The notes beneath the pieces were generated by a model. It saw only the letters and a list, made by a program, of their open reading frames with translations. It ran no database searches and was not told the DNA's origin. DNA of 64,000 nt from Cinnamomum chago (lineage: Eukaryota; Streptophyta; Magnoliopsida; Laurales; Lauraceae). The DNA is taken from contig CP142455.1 in assembly GCA_038049695.1 (NCBI GenBank), positions 25,643,501 through 25,707,500 of the forward strand, given 5' to 3'. Both the position numbers and the translations under genes were made by a program. Shown one piece after another: positions 46,213-58,400 of the stretch (position 1 is the first letter of the stretch; each line of letters opens with the position of its first letter).

Positions 46213-46940
46213 ATCCCTTGTTCTCAATGGAACAAAACCCATTTTTATTATAGAAAAAAGGGAACAAAAACTTAATAACAAAAAAACCAAAATTATAAAT
46301 AGCATCAAAACTCAAAGATTCTACTATAAATACATCCACAACAAATGTAATAGGCTTTATTCTAGATTTTTTTGTTTTCTCTCAATCTACTTTTACCCCC
46401 ATGACCTTCATATCTTAATAGGGACGCCACACAATTATACAAATCAAAATCGGACCCACCTATAATCATGCATGTTGGAACTGTTATAATCATGTTGGAA
46501 CTGTACATTGACATAATGCATTGTGGGGCTCACCTAGTGGCTAAAACTATGTATGCGCTAACCATTGACATGACATTTGTTTGGGTGCTAGAACTTGCTC
46601 AAAACACTTGGATTATACATTTGTAAAAAGATTAACAGCCACTTGTGTCCAAATGAATAAAAGGGTTCTATATTCAATAACCCAATCAAAGGATGATACC
46701 AATGGTAAAGTTGAAGGAAGTAGCGAGTAAGGATGTGATGGACTATAGAGTGTGGAGAACATCCAATCAAAGAAGGTTGAGTAAAACTTATAATAAAACT
46801 CAAAATATTCATCTCTTCATAAAACGGATAAGATTTGATGATAATTATAAGAACGTTGATGCCGAAGACAACTAGGCCCACACATTGATGGAAACTAAAC
46901 TTAAGTTCGTTAATCAATAAAAATCAACAATACAACCCAT
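46213..46940. other. Intergenic
   Basis: AT-rich; no gene. Open frames here lack codon structure. Confidence 0.5.
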
Positions 46941-46944
46941 TTAT

Positions 46945-47165
46945 TTTTATTTTTTTGTTACCTAAGGCAAGGGGGGTTGATACCTAAAAGAGAGCCCGCA
47001 TATACACCGGAAGGTAGCTCATTCAAGTGGGAATGAGGCCTACACAAGCGGAAATAGATGACGTACCTGGGGTTCAATCATTGGGCAAGCAGATAAGGAC
47101 CGACGCTCCTTACCACTCTGCTACGCTCCTTACCACTCTGCTAAGGAGCCATTCTGATGATAGTC
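46945..47165 (-). mobile_element. SINE, second family, copy C, with duplicated A box
   Basis: The minus strand has CTTAGCAGAGTGGTAAGGAGCG, an almost canonical tRNA D-arm/A-box, then its 20-bp duplicate, then the B-box region CCAATGATTGAACCCC, a body with CCGCTTGTGTAGGC, and an A/T-rich tail near 46,945. Confidence 0.7.
47104..47143 (-). repeat. 20-bp tandem duplication of the SINE A-box region
   Basis: CGCTCCTTACCACTCTGCTA is present twice in a row, at 47,104 and 47,124, without a mismatch. Confidence 0.93.
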
Positions 47166-49590
47166 ACTATGGGAACCCTGAGTTGGCTCTACTTAATCAT
47201 ACTAGCTGAGGCAACTTGGTATTTACTGATTCAAAGAAGTCAATACTTATAACGAGAAATCATCATCATCATCATCATTTTAGCCTTGTTTTGCCAAGGA
47301 TACAATATCAGAGGATAAATATTAGATTGATTTATAATTTTGTTTTGAATTTTGATTGTATTTTGGTGAGTTATTGGTCTTTACTTAGGGCCTGTTTATT
47401 AAATTTTGACTGACGCGAATTCCTATTGCCTTAGAAGTCCGAAACTCATATTAGAAATTCCAATCAGCCAATCTTATGCATATCTATTGTAATGTTTGTT
47501 TTCCCTCAAAACAGTCAAAATAGAATTTTAGGATGCCATTTGACGCATAAATTCACCTACTGATCTACTGATATGCCTACTTGGGTGAAGTAGGAGTGAA
47601 GCTTGGGTCAGACCAATCACAAAGCCCCATCAAATCAACAGTGAATCAGGCTGACCCAACCATGCCCCACTTTAGCCCTTTCTAAATTGAATTGGGCTTA
47701 AATCTCTTTTTCTGAGCCCGTGGCTTTTACTGGATCATAAGTTTTGGCTCTATTATCAAATGATCTGGGGCTGGGTCTAATATGCTATTGGCCAATGAGG
47801 CCAACATATTTAAGGACAGGACCCATATATTTTATTAATGAACTTTCCCGAGGGTTTTCTTTCAGGCCAGGCTCATATGTGGTAATGCCCGTTATGGGGC
47901 AGTCGCCCCCGTTGGACTTGGGTCCACCTCCAAAACTCCAATGAAAATCTAGGATCCACCTCCAAAACCCATATAAAAATTCTGGCACTGCACCCAATAC
48001 TCACATGAAGATCTTGGGTTTGCCCACATAATCAAACTCCCTGTTTGGGCCTGCCCCCTCAAATGAAATATTCCTGAGCCCACCACTGCTTCTGAATTAA
48101 ATTTTAGTGGTAATATAAACCGCAATACCTAAATGGACTGGGCTTCATTTGCTTTGCCTGCCCCGAGCTTTCAGGAACACCAGTACAAAACACACACTTT
48201 CATATCTATATACCCGTGTAGAAGAAAACAACACTTGGGGCTTATTTGTGTAATGATGGGATTCTGCACTTTGAAGAAATTTGTTTCCATTCTAGTGGGG
48301 AAAAGTGGCTCGGTCCCTCCCTAAAAAAAATGGGTTTTTCATGGAATTGAGGAAAATTAGTTTCATTATTCTTTCGTAGAGAAGTTGCCTTCATGAAAGA
48401 TTTAAGCGATTGTCAGAGAGTTGTGGAAGTGTTACAAATGTGAACTTAGAGAAAGAAAAAAGGGTACCTGACTTGTTTACATGCCATATGAAATTGTAGT
48501 TGGATAAGAAATTCACAACATGGGCCGGACTCGATCGGGCATGGTTTGGGTTTTGCTACGATGAGTTTTTGGGTCTAGGTTTTACCTAACTGTAGGGGTT
48601 GGGTTAAGTTTGGATCCTTCGAGTGTCTGTCTTACACTCTGCATGATTGAAGGGAGTGGAAGACTACATTGGGGCCCTTACAGAGGTTTTGTCCAGCTAC
48701 AAGATTGGGCATATTATTAATAATGTGATTTACACATTTTATGTACTAGAGGATTTTACCCGAAAAATCCTCTTAAACTCGTTAAAGACCAAAAAGGACC
48801 ATATAGGACTTTCCACCGCTTTCTTATCTCTTTTTTTTTTTTTCCAGAGCAGCTCCCTGCTTATCATAGTTAAAACAACCAGTTAAGCAATGATATTCTT
48901 GCCTAAGTGAGTTTGTTAACTGTGTTGGATGGGGATATCCCCACTTGGCACATGTTTAAAAAAAGAAGAGGAAAAATCACAATAAAAAATTTATGTTACA
49001 TTTTACATTTCACAATCCATATTTACACACACACACACACACACACACAATTCACATTCATATCCACATTTCACATTACACATTCCACATTCTATATTTC
49101 ACCTTTCACAACCACATTTCACATATCATATTCCCAATTACATTTAACGTTTTATATTTCACTTTTACATTTCACATTCACTTTCAATCACAAAATTGTG
49201 CCCAAATGGATTGAATTCCTACCTAAACTATTACAACTAAATGTGAGAATTTCTAGGGGTGGCAGAAGTGACATCTTAACTAGACAATTATCAATATGAC
49301 TATAGGGTCTAACCTGACCACCGAAAGACCCCCTTGAGTAATATTGTTAATTCAATAAAAGAGTGTTTGACTGTGTTTCTTAGGGTTTGGACTTGGATTT
49401 AGGCTTAGGATTTAGAGATTAAGGGTTTAGAATTAGGTACCCTCGTGAATCATCAAGACTGACAACAAATCTATCAACAAATTAACAAACTCCATCAAGT
49501 AGCAACCCATGAGGAATCCTATATATTAAGAAGCAACAAGTCAATTCTTGCAAATATATAATAGACATATAAGAACCCATTTTTTTCTAT
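47166..49590. other. Intergenic, repeat-derived
   Basis: No gene. GGCC/GGGCC-type words at 47,580-48,080, a CA microsatellite and CACATT-rich tract at 49,020-49,190, and AT-rich DNA elsewhere. Confidence 0.5.
49025..49050. repeat. CA microsatellite
   Basis: About 13 CA units, followed by an irregular TTCACATT tract to about 49,190. Confidence 0.9.
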
Positions 49591-49604
49591 AAGAACCCAT
49601 TTTC

Positions 49605-49920
49605 TTGAGAGAGAGAGAGAGAGAACCTCGTGGAGGAGAAAAAAGAAGGAAGAGAAGAAAGCTTGTGGAGGATAAAAGAGAACGAAGAAGAAGAAAGCTC
49701 GTAAAGGAAAAGAGAGGAGGAAGAAGAAGAAGAAAACTTGCGAAGGAGGCGAGACGAGGAAAGAAAAAGAGAGCTTGTGAAGGAGGCGAGATGATAAAAA
49801 AGAAGAAAGCTCAAGGAGGAGTGGAGAGGAAGAAGAAGAAGAAAAGAAGGAAGCCCGTGGTAGAGAAAAGAGGAATAAGAAGAAAAAGAGGGAAAAGGGC
49901 TTTGGATGGATTTTAAAGAA
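49605..49920. repeat. Homopurine (GA-rich) tract with minisatellite structure
   Basis: About 315 bp with very few pyrimidines on the plus strand. Units such as GAAGAAGAAAGCTCGT, AAAGAGAGCTTGTGAAGG and GAAGGAGGCGAGA recur with spacing of about 55-70 bp. Both strands give long but meaningless open frames (103 and 158 residues). Confidence 0.85.
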
Positions 49921-50574
49921 CACGTGAGCGGGGATATCATTTCTCAAAATCTTTTTAGAAATAATAATTGAAAGGGGCCCTTGAGACCACAACAATGGAT
50001 AATTATATTTTAGGTCCTTTTTGTTATCTACTAAGTCAAAGAGGACTTTTACAGTAAAAACCTCATAGTATAACTATAAAAACTATAATACTAAAAGAAG
50101 CCAAGAGCATGAAAAAATGGGTCCTTAGCTTTAATAGTAAATTGTCAAACTGACCCTAAAGGGGATTTTTAGGATCATCTACTTTGTGACATGTGAACGT
50201 TACCATTCTCAAAAACTAGTATATATTTTTGCAGACTTTATCAACTGTATTAAGCAAAAGGTAGTTTAACTCGAGACAGACGAGGTAGAAAGATAGGTGA
50301 TTTACTCTAATCTCAAATTATATAAATTTTATGCTATATTAAGAAAATGTATAACATGCTGCTTATTGAATCTATTTTTTGTTTGAATCAAGTAACTTGC
50401 ATATCTTTGGCGTGGCCCACGATAGTAATAGGTTTTTATTGGTTGGTCTGCAAGTAGTTTATTACCAAAAATAAAAATGGCCCCCAGTCCTTAACCATTT
50501 GATTGATATGAATTTTTTTTTTTGATTTTCTTCCTGTCTTGGGCTTGATCTTGGCCTCCAAGGATAAGGTAAGG
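49921..50574. other. Intergenic
   Basis: No gene or bounded repeat seen. Confidence 0.5.
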
Positions 50575-51903
50575 GTAGAGGTGTAAATTGGAGGACCGGC
50601 CCGGCCTAGCACGACCCATTGGCTGTGTGGACCCTGTCGGCACGGGTTATGTTAGGCAGGGGGCCTGCGCTATGACATGGTACGACACGACATAAAGTGC
50701 TAGTCATGTCGTGCTGGGCTAGGGTGCTTAGGCCGCGGCATAGCTCGAAGCACAGCTAAGCACAGCCAGACCCAACATTTATATAAAAATAAATACTATT
50801 TTTTATATAAATAAAAATAAAACTTTAAATAATTAAATTTTGATTTTTTATTTATAAATTAACATCAATGATATTTATTCTAGTAATTTCAACTTTATTT
50901 CAAGTTGAAAATTCTAAAAGCCATAAAGTCTCTTATAACTTATATAAATTAAAAAAAAACCTAGAATGAGCATGTGGGCCGACCAGTGAGCAGCATGACC
51001 CAACCCAACTGAGGCATGGCCAGCATGGCGGGCCGTGCTGGGCTGACCCCAACCGAGCTGGGCCTGACATGGTCACCCCCGGCACGGTCTCAGTTAGGCT
51101 TGTCAATGAGACGTGTTGAAATGGGTAGAAAGCCCAGCCCGGCCTGGCCCGTCCCAAGCCTGGAAATACAGGGCTTTTAAAAAAAATTGGAGCCCAGTGG
51201 GCAGAGCTTGGACAATACATTTTAAAGCCCTGCCAAAATGGGACTAGGACTGGACAGAAAGAACCCAGCCCGTTCAGGCCCAGCCCGGCTTGCTGCAAAG
51301 TCATTTATTACTGAAACTACCCCTCACTAAAAACAAAAAAACGTCTTATTAGGTTTTAATCGATCCTACATTACTTTAACTTGACTCATATATGATATTT
51401 ATTCTCATTCATTTATATTGATTTTCTGATTTTCTACTTTCACCGGCAAAAAAAGAAAAAAAAAAAAAGGTTTTAGCCGTTCCTACATTACTTGACCCAT
51501 ATAACCTATAGGATATTCATTCATTTTTATTGATTTTCTATTGTCACTGGCAAAAAAAAAAAAAAAAAAAAAAGTTTAATACACCGCCATGTTGCTTGTT
51601 GCATTGCATTGCTGGTCCCAAACTCGGAAAAAAGGAGGGTTTAAAATTTCGGTTCACACCGGGTGTCTGGCGAAAATAGAAATAATTAGATAATGTTTTG
51701 TTTATGTCTAGGATCGGGTTAAACCCAGGCCCGGCCCCATCCTAGCCCGGGCCGGTATGGAACGAGATTTGTTGTACGCTCGTTTAATTTAAGGCCGGGA
51801 TTGGACAACATCCGGCGGGCCTATTCTATATTCAGGATGGGATTCAACCCAAGCCAAGGCCCGGCTCGGCCCATTGACAGGCCTAGTCCCGGTTTACACC
51901 TCA
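50575..51903. mobile_element. Outer hAT-like MITE upstream of the ATPase gene
   Basis: Left end TAGAGGTGTAAATTGG near 50,576; right end CCGGTTTACACCTCA at 51,903, inverse of the left. A candidate 8-bp duplication is AGGTAAGG / AGATAAGG (one change). GC-rich GGCCCGGCC words line the ends. Interrupted by a second MITE. Confidence 0.5.
51095..51885. mobile_element. Inner hAT-like MITE, 791 bp, nested in the outer one
   Basis: The ends TAGGCTTGTCAATG and CATTGACAGGCCTA are inverse with one change. The flanks GTCTCAGT (51,087-51,094) and GTCCCGGT (51,886-51,893) form an 8-bp duplication decayed by two transitions. AT-rich centre with poly-A runs. Confidence 0.65.
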
Positions 51904-52245
51904 AGATAAGGCCCGGGAAGACGGAGCCAGACACTAAAAAGATTCTGACTTGGTGTTGGGTCGAGTCAATACCAGATCCAACTAGATGGTCCAGATTTGA
52001 AGCTGCAGACTAGCCCCCATTTGGAATTCGTGCCGCAGTCATCAGATGCGAGCAGTAAATTGGCTAGTACAGCAGGATCGTCACCATGGGCCACCTGTAT
52101 GGCTGTGATACGAAATCACAACCATGTTGCAGGTCTCTTCCCAATTAAATGCCTCCGAAAGTCCCACTTCTCTCTCTGTGTAGTAGTCCCAGTCCGTGTC
52201 TCTCTTCCTGTTACCCACTACAGGGGAAAGAGCAGATAGAAACCC
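51904..52245 (+). promoter_or_regulatory. Proximal promoter and 5' UTR of the ATPase gene
   Basis: 342 bp between the MITE end and the start codon. The last 100 bases have a CT-rich leader (CCCACTTCTCTCTCTGTG). No clear TATA box. The start-codon context AACCCATGG is favourable. Confidence 0.5.
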
Positions 52246-52419
52246 ATGGCTGATAGATCTGGTAATGCAGCAAGAAAGCATATAGAAGAGATAAGGAGGG
52301 TGAAGTTCTCAATAGGAGGAGAACCCAACCCTCTGAAAGAAGACCTTCACCTTGCCGTGAGTCGTCTCTCTGCAGAACTCTACACCAAAGACGTTCATTT
52401 TCTGATGGAGCTCATACAG
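52246..52419 (+). CDS. ATPase gene exon 1
   Basis: 174 nt, 58 codons, donor CATACAG|GTCTCT in phase 0. Contains HIEEIRRVKFSIGGEPNPL and ends in ELIQ, first half of the N-box. Start chosen at the first ATG, with family-like sequence following within ten residues. Confidence 0.95.
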
Positions 52420-55400
52420 GTCTCTTCTTCTTTTGCCCTTTCTGCCGTTCTTCTTCTTTTCACCAATGATTGAAAGGTGGAACACGTTGCTTTTTGTGAT
52501 TGTTATAAGAATCAATGACTTTGGGCTTCTGTGTGTGGGGCCCATTTTGGATGGTTCATGCTATTTGGCCTATTGGGTGGGTGGTCTACCATTGCTGGAT
52601 GTTCTCCAAATCAACCTTCGTTGGATTGGAACCTTGAAGATTCGAGTTTCATTTATTTATTCTTTGGGCTAATCTCATCCTATATGCTTTGTGTTGGTGC
52701 ATGTGGAGCCATTTTGATTATGTGGCCCATTAACTTGTTTGGGTAGTGTTCCAGAAACAACCCACGTTGGAAACTACTTCCAACGTGTAACGTTTTACCG
52801 GGTTTTTCTCCTCTGTTTTATGTTGATGTACAACGTTTGTTTGCTTTGCTTTATCCAACCTCTTCATATTGCATACCTACTTCCAGATTTTCCATGGCAT
52901 ATACCGTGGGCTTACGTGTGAAGTATATGTTCAAAGAGTAATGCTACTTGGACAAGCTTTTTGGCCAGAATTTTGGCCAACCCATATGGTTTCCATTGAA
53001 TATCATTGATATTCAATGGAAACCATATGGGTTGGCCAAAATTCTGGCCAAAAAATTTGTCCAAGTAGACTTTTTGATGTTGAAATGTTTTTCGTTTTTT
53101 TGAAAGGGGAAACGATCTCCTGCAAGTAGGGTTGTCAAACGGCAGGCACGGCAGCTTTGCCCGAGTCGTGCTGGGCCCTGCCGTGCCTTCATGCCTAACG
53201 AAGGTCTTATACCCTTTTCGGCTGGAAAACCAAAGGCCTTACATTAAAAAGATACGTACAAAGAAGACACAAATTTAAGTGATTATGTGAAATTTCACGA
53301 ATTTCTTTGAGAAGAGAACCATTTAGATATTTTTTTATATAAATATTTTTCATTAGGATTACCTTCAAAACCCGGCCGGCCCCGTACGGCCCCTTTGACA
53401 TCTCTAGCTGCTGATAACCGTGGAAGAGACTCGGGAACTGTGGAGCCCACTTGGGACTAGCTTTCATCAGTGCAACCCGTTTGATAACTTTTTTATCATC
53501 CGGTTTTATGATCATTCAACTTTCATTCACCGTTGGACTGAATCTCACGAAGATCTACCATTAACTATTAAAGCAAGGGCTGGGATAATACGATGGGGCC
53601 GATTTTTTGGACTCCCTGGGCCAAGAGGAGACTTTTCTATCTGCCCAAATACCATTTGCAAATTTGCATCATAAGTAGGCTTCACAAGCTCGACTGCATA
53701 AAGTTGCATGCAAAGTGCACACCGCTTGACATTTCCCTTTTTTTAAATACGTAACCAATTTATCGGCGTACATCACCTTAGGTAAAGTGAAATTTGTACA
53801 ATAAGTAAAGTAAAGGTGGACCTCAAATATGTTAAATCAAATCATCGGCTTCCCTCATAAAATCATCTTTGATATGTTAGACATGGCTTCCGCAGAGTGG
53901 GAGTGATGGCTGACCGTACTTCTATCATCCTTCAGGGCCCTATTTTCGATCATTTGTTTGACAGTCAGGTCCACATTCTGATAGTTATTGTTCACTTTGG
54001 TCCAGGCCAACATATATAGTAAATCTGAAATCCGAAATGGGAAGTGAGTTATTCATGCAATGGGTTCATATTCTGGATAAAAAAAAGAGTAGCTATGGCA
54101 ATGGACTTGGTAATCAGATCTGTAGTTGGTTCTAGACCTGTTGGGTAATTTGGATGGTACATATCTGGTAGAGTTTACATTCAGATCTATGCTGGATCTG
54201 ACATGAACCAACACCAATTTACATTGGTAGATTTGTTTGCTTCACCAAATTTGATGATCCGGGCTGATATTATTTCATTGGACCCCACTGTGGATATGCA
54301 GTGACCCAAAAAATAACCCGGGTGGGAAGATCCGATGACCAGTCTCCCTTTGCTATTTGCAAATGAGGGTGAAAAAAAGAGATCTCCTCGAGTTGGATCG
54401 TGGATGGGATCTCTCCCTTTACTTTTTGCTCACTCTTTTTTGGCCTAGTGGTAGTAGACCTTGGGGAGGTAATGGGCGTGAAGGACTGAAGGGGGTACTT
54501 CAATCAAAGGTGGGACCAGTTGGGTCCATAGAGCGAACTTTAAGATAAAGAGAGGATGGTACCAATCCTTGAACCTTGGACCTCTTGCATGTACTCCTAA
54601 TCATGCAACCATAGAGCGAACTTTATGTTGGGTCCATAGACCCTCTACTGATTTTTGAAGGATGGGTAGATTGAATAGGGACCATTGGCACAACCATTCA
54701 GAGGGGCTTTTAGATCAAGCTGTTTGCAACAAAAATGAAAATTAAATGACCATTACATGTGGAAAATTGTGCGGCTGCCCTTTATTTGCTGGATTCCCCC
54801 TAATGGCCTTAGATTAGAAACTTGTAAACATCTAATGTACTTTTTTCTCTTCAAATTGCTAGATTTGAAAGTGCTCTTGTATTTGATAGGACCAATATGC
54901 TCCCGCAAACTCTGCCACATAGCCACTAATTCATGTCAAAGTGTTCTGTCTTTTAGTGAAACACTTGATTATGATGAAAAAAGAGTCAAATAATGTATTT
55001 AGGGCATGATTGATTTGATAGTTGCTATAACTTTGAAAGGCATTGACTTTGAATGGTTTGGGTTCAAAAATGGGCTCATGGTATTGATAGTTGGCTATCA
55101 ATTTTATAGTTGCCTTAGAATTTTTTCCTTTTAGTTAGTCCGATCATTTAAGGCATTCTCTGCATAACTTTTACACGTATTGTGTATAATGGGACACGTG
55201 ACAGGGTTTTGGTATGCGCCGGATGTTGTTAATGGTTCGATCTAAGGATGTGTTATGGATGGGCAAAATAGAAACTTTGCTCTTCATGTATGGATCATCT
55301 ATTTCATTGCCTTAGTTCTAATGGCAAGAAGTGCCCATTGGACATGAGTTTTTGTAGATGGCTAACCCACAAGCTCTCTTATATAGTGCTGCACATGGGC

Positions 55401-58400
55401 GGTTCGGATCGGTTTAACATTAAAACCAACAACCAAACCGAACTTGTCGGTTTTTTAATTAACTGATCCGATCCGACCAATGGAGAGGGCTTAAACCGAA
55501 TTGAACCCAATCAAACGGTTCGGTTCAGTCGGTTAAATCGTTGTTTTTTATTTTATTTTTTTGAAAATTAGACATTAGAAATTTCAAAATGATGATACCC
55601 GTCCTTTGCATTTGTTCCAATGTTTGGTGCAAACATAAAAATCCAACAATCCATACTAGACTAAACGCATATAAAAAATAATTCTACTCCAAAAAAAGAG
55701 TTTGGACTAAACACGAACACAAAAAAAAAAAAAAAAAAACCCACCAGATTGTAGTGGAACATTCATTCCACATGATACCCTCTGAGATAGTGCTGACAAT
55801 TGAGTTTATGTGAGAATGGAGTTGTCGACTCTAACTATGGAAGTAGTAAAAAACGAAACCCTAAGGCTAAAATAGTAAAAAAACAATACTTAAGTTACTG
55901 CATACGGTTGGTTCGGTTTAAGCGGTTAACCGTGGGCTCAAACCAATAACCGACCAATGTAAGCGGTTTTTATGATTTTCAAATCGTTAACCAAACCGAT
56001 CCACTATAAACCGATCCGAACCACCCCGGTTCGGTTCGGTTTTGCGGTGATATCGGATTTTTTGTGCAGCCCTACTCTTATATTTGGTAGTAGTAGGCCC
56101 AAAGTTTGCCATGTTTATGTACTTTCATTCCTCTTACTGTAAAGATGGAACTTTTGTTGTTATACTGTGATGACTTTGATTTCAAGGCATGTGGCAAGAA
56201 AGTGCGGCTGGGGAGTGAGTTTGTCCGATTAGCTATTTATAAAACTCAGTCTCATAGGACTTTACTAGCCATATGGTCGGATGAACTGAAAGTGGATGGT
56301 AAATGTGGAAGTGGACGTTATTAGCTGAACATGTTTTACAATCAAGGTTTAAAAAAATAGACTCGGGTCTCGACTCGGCCAAGGCAGAGTCAACTCGGGC
56401 AAGTTGCATGGGACTTGGCCGAGTTAGGTTCGGTCCACTGTAGTGGATGGAAAAGATGTGAAAAAAATATGGAAAAAATTAAAAAAAAAGGAACCCCACC
56501 CAGTCCCAGGCCCCAGCTGATTGGTGTGCAGGTGGGTTGGCTCTTGTGGCTAAGATCAAGAGCAAAGAAAGCAGAAAAGGAAAGAAAGAAAGAAAGAAGA
56601 AAAGAGAAGGAGAACAACGTACTTGATCGGCATCACCGGCGCAGAGCTGCAGCATTAGAGAAGCAGCATCGGCGTAGAGCAACAACATCGACATAGAGCA
56701 GTGGTGGAGATCATCTTTGATTGAGGGCGGCCAATTCTTTATTCCATGTTTATAATCATTGCCTTTGATTAAATTCTTAGTAATGGTTAATCAGTTCAAT
56801 CCTTTATAGGTACCAAATCCACCAACTCCTTTCAATTAGTGGGTCCCACCCCATCTAATGGCCCATCAAGTCCAATGAATATTCCTTGCTAGACGTGGAT
56901 TTGCGATTACTTATACATTATTACTTTCATGAGAAACGTTCTCCTACGAGCAACATCATGGGCATCCAGCTTCATGGGGGCCCACTTGGGCCCACCTTTG
57001 ATCAATGTAGGCCCTTTTGCAATCTCATCCCCCAATGATTTGGCACCAGTCCTAGTTGTACTCTCATGGTTAGATTGGATCTCAAAGAAATCTATGATTA
57101 AAAGACTACTAAACTTAGAAGGCTATTAAATCAAGGGCTATAGGATTATTATTTTTAAAAGTAACAAAGATGTTGTACTATATTACTTCTCACATTTACT
57201 CTATGCAGTTGATACACGCCCAACGTGAGTGGACCAATCACGGTGTGCCATACCCACACAAAACCACATGCAATTGCTCCCATTAGATTGAAACCTCTTA
57301 CAACTTCAAAACCGCATGCACCATGACTGGTCAACTCATGGTGAGCGTGTATCAACTGTTGTAGAGGATCCAGACTCATTAGCAGGGGGTCCAAGTTCTT
57401 TTGTTTTAATAAAGTTTAATCCTTTATCATGTAACACCTGAGGTCATTGCTGGTATTATAAAATATGAGTTGCCAGGTAGGAGAAGATTTTGATTAGAAA
57501 CTATATAATTAAATGTTACAGGTTATTTTATTTTTCTTTCTTTCTATTTACATCTAAAATACCCTGATAATTCTTCCTTGTAGACCTTAAAAAATTTCAA
57601 TTTCTAAGGGCACATTTGGATCATTGTAAACTAAATGCATTTGGATAATCCTGTTGGCCTGCAAATTACAGTTGATTTGCTCTGCTCTTCCCCATAATTA
57701 GTTCTCAGCTTTCAAGGCTTAGGCAACAGAGTTCTAAGGATACGGATGGAGCCTATGTTTATCTTAAAAGAGTCAATATAAAAGCAATGAAACAGACTCT
57801 TATGATGCTCTGGACTTTTATATCTCCTTTATAATATGGTTTTGGCCCTCGCCATTATGGCTCTGAAACCTTGATTGGGATCCACCATGTAAAAGTCCAA
57901 GTCATCCAACATTTGACTTGTTTTTGTTTACCTTGATGGTTTGTTTGGATGATTAGGTTGAAACACGTCCAAATCCAACCTATTTAATTCTCGAGCTAAT
58001 ATTTAGGCCCGGATCTAGCCTAAGACTAAAATAAGGCCCAGACAGAACGTATTTCCTTTAATATTGCATTTGTTTTTGTTAAATATATCCTGGCTGGGAT
58101 AACTCTTCCACTGGGCCACTGGCCAAGTAAATATAGGCCTAGGCCCAACCAATTAGCAGGGCAAAAACCTCAGTCCAACATGTACCCACGTGCAGAAATG
58201 GGAAAGCCTATGTCCAGCCAAATTGGGCTAGACTTGATAGTCATCAAAGTTGGCTACCCCCAGATTGATGTATTATGGATACCATGGATGAATTTCTGGC
58301 GTTCTTTCGTATTTGCTTTGGAGATATGATATAGTCCCAATGCCTTCTGTTTGTGCATGTGGGGCCCAAACTTAATGATACTAACCATTGACCCTCTGGG

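Noticed and set aside
47104-47143. A functional tRNA gene
   Set aside because: The A-box arm is tRNA-like but there is no acceptor stem or anticodon arm, and the B box is in a SINE context with A tail.
49519-49995. 158-residue minus-strand frame and 103-residue plus-strand frame
   Set aside because: Translations of the homopurine minisatellite (Ser/Phe/Leu-rich or Lys/Arg-rich), not genes.
53127-53407. Confident hAT assignment
   Set aside because: Inverse ends are visible but the flanking eight bases (CCTGCAAG and GCTGCTGA) do not match.
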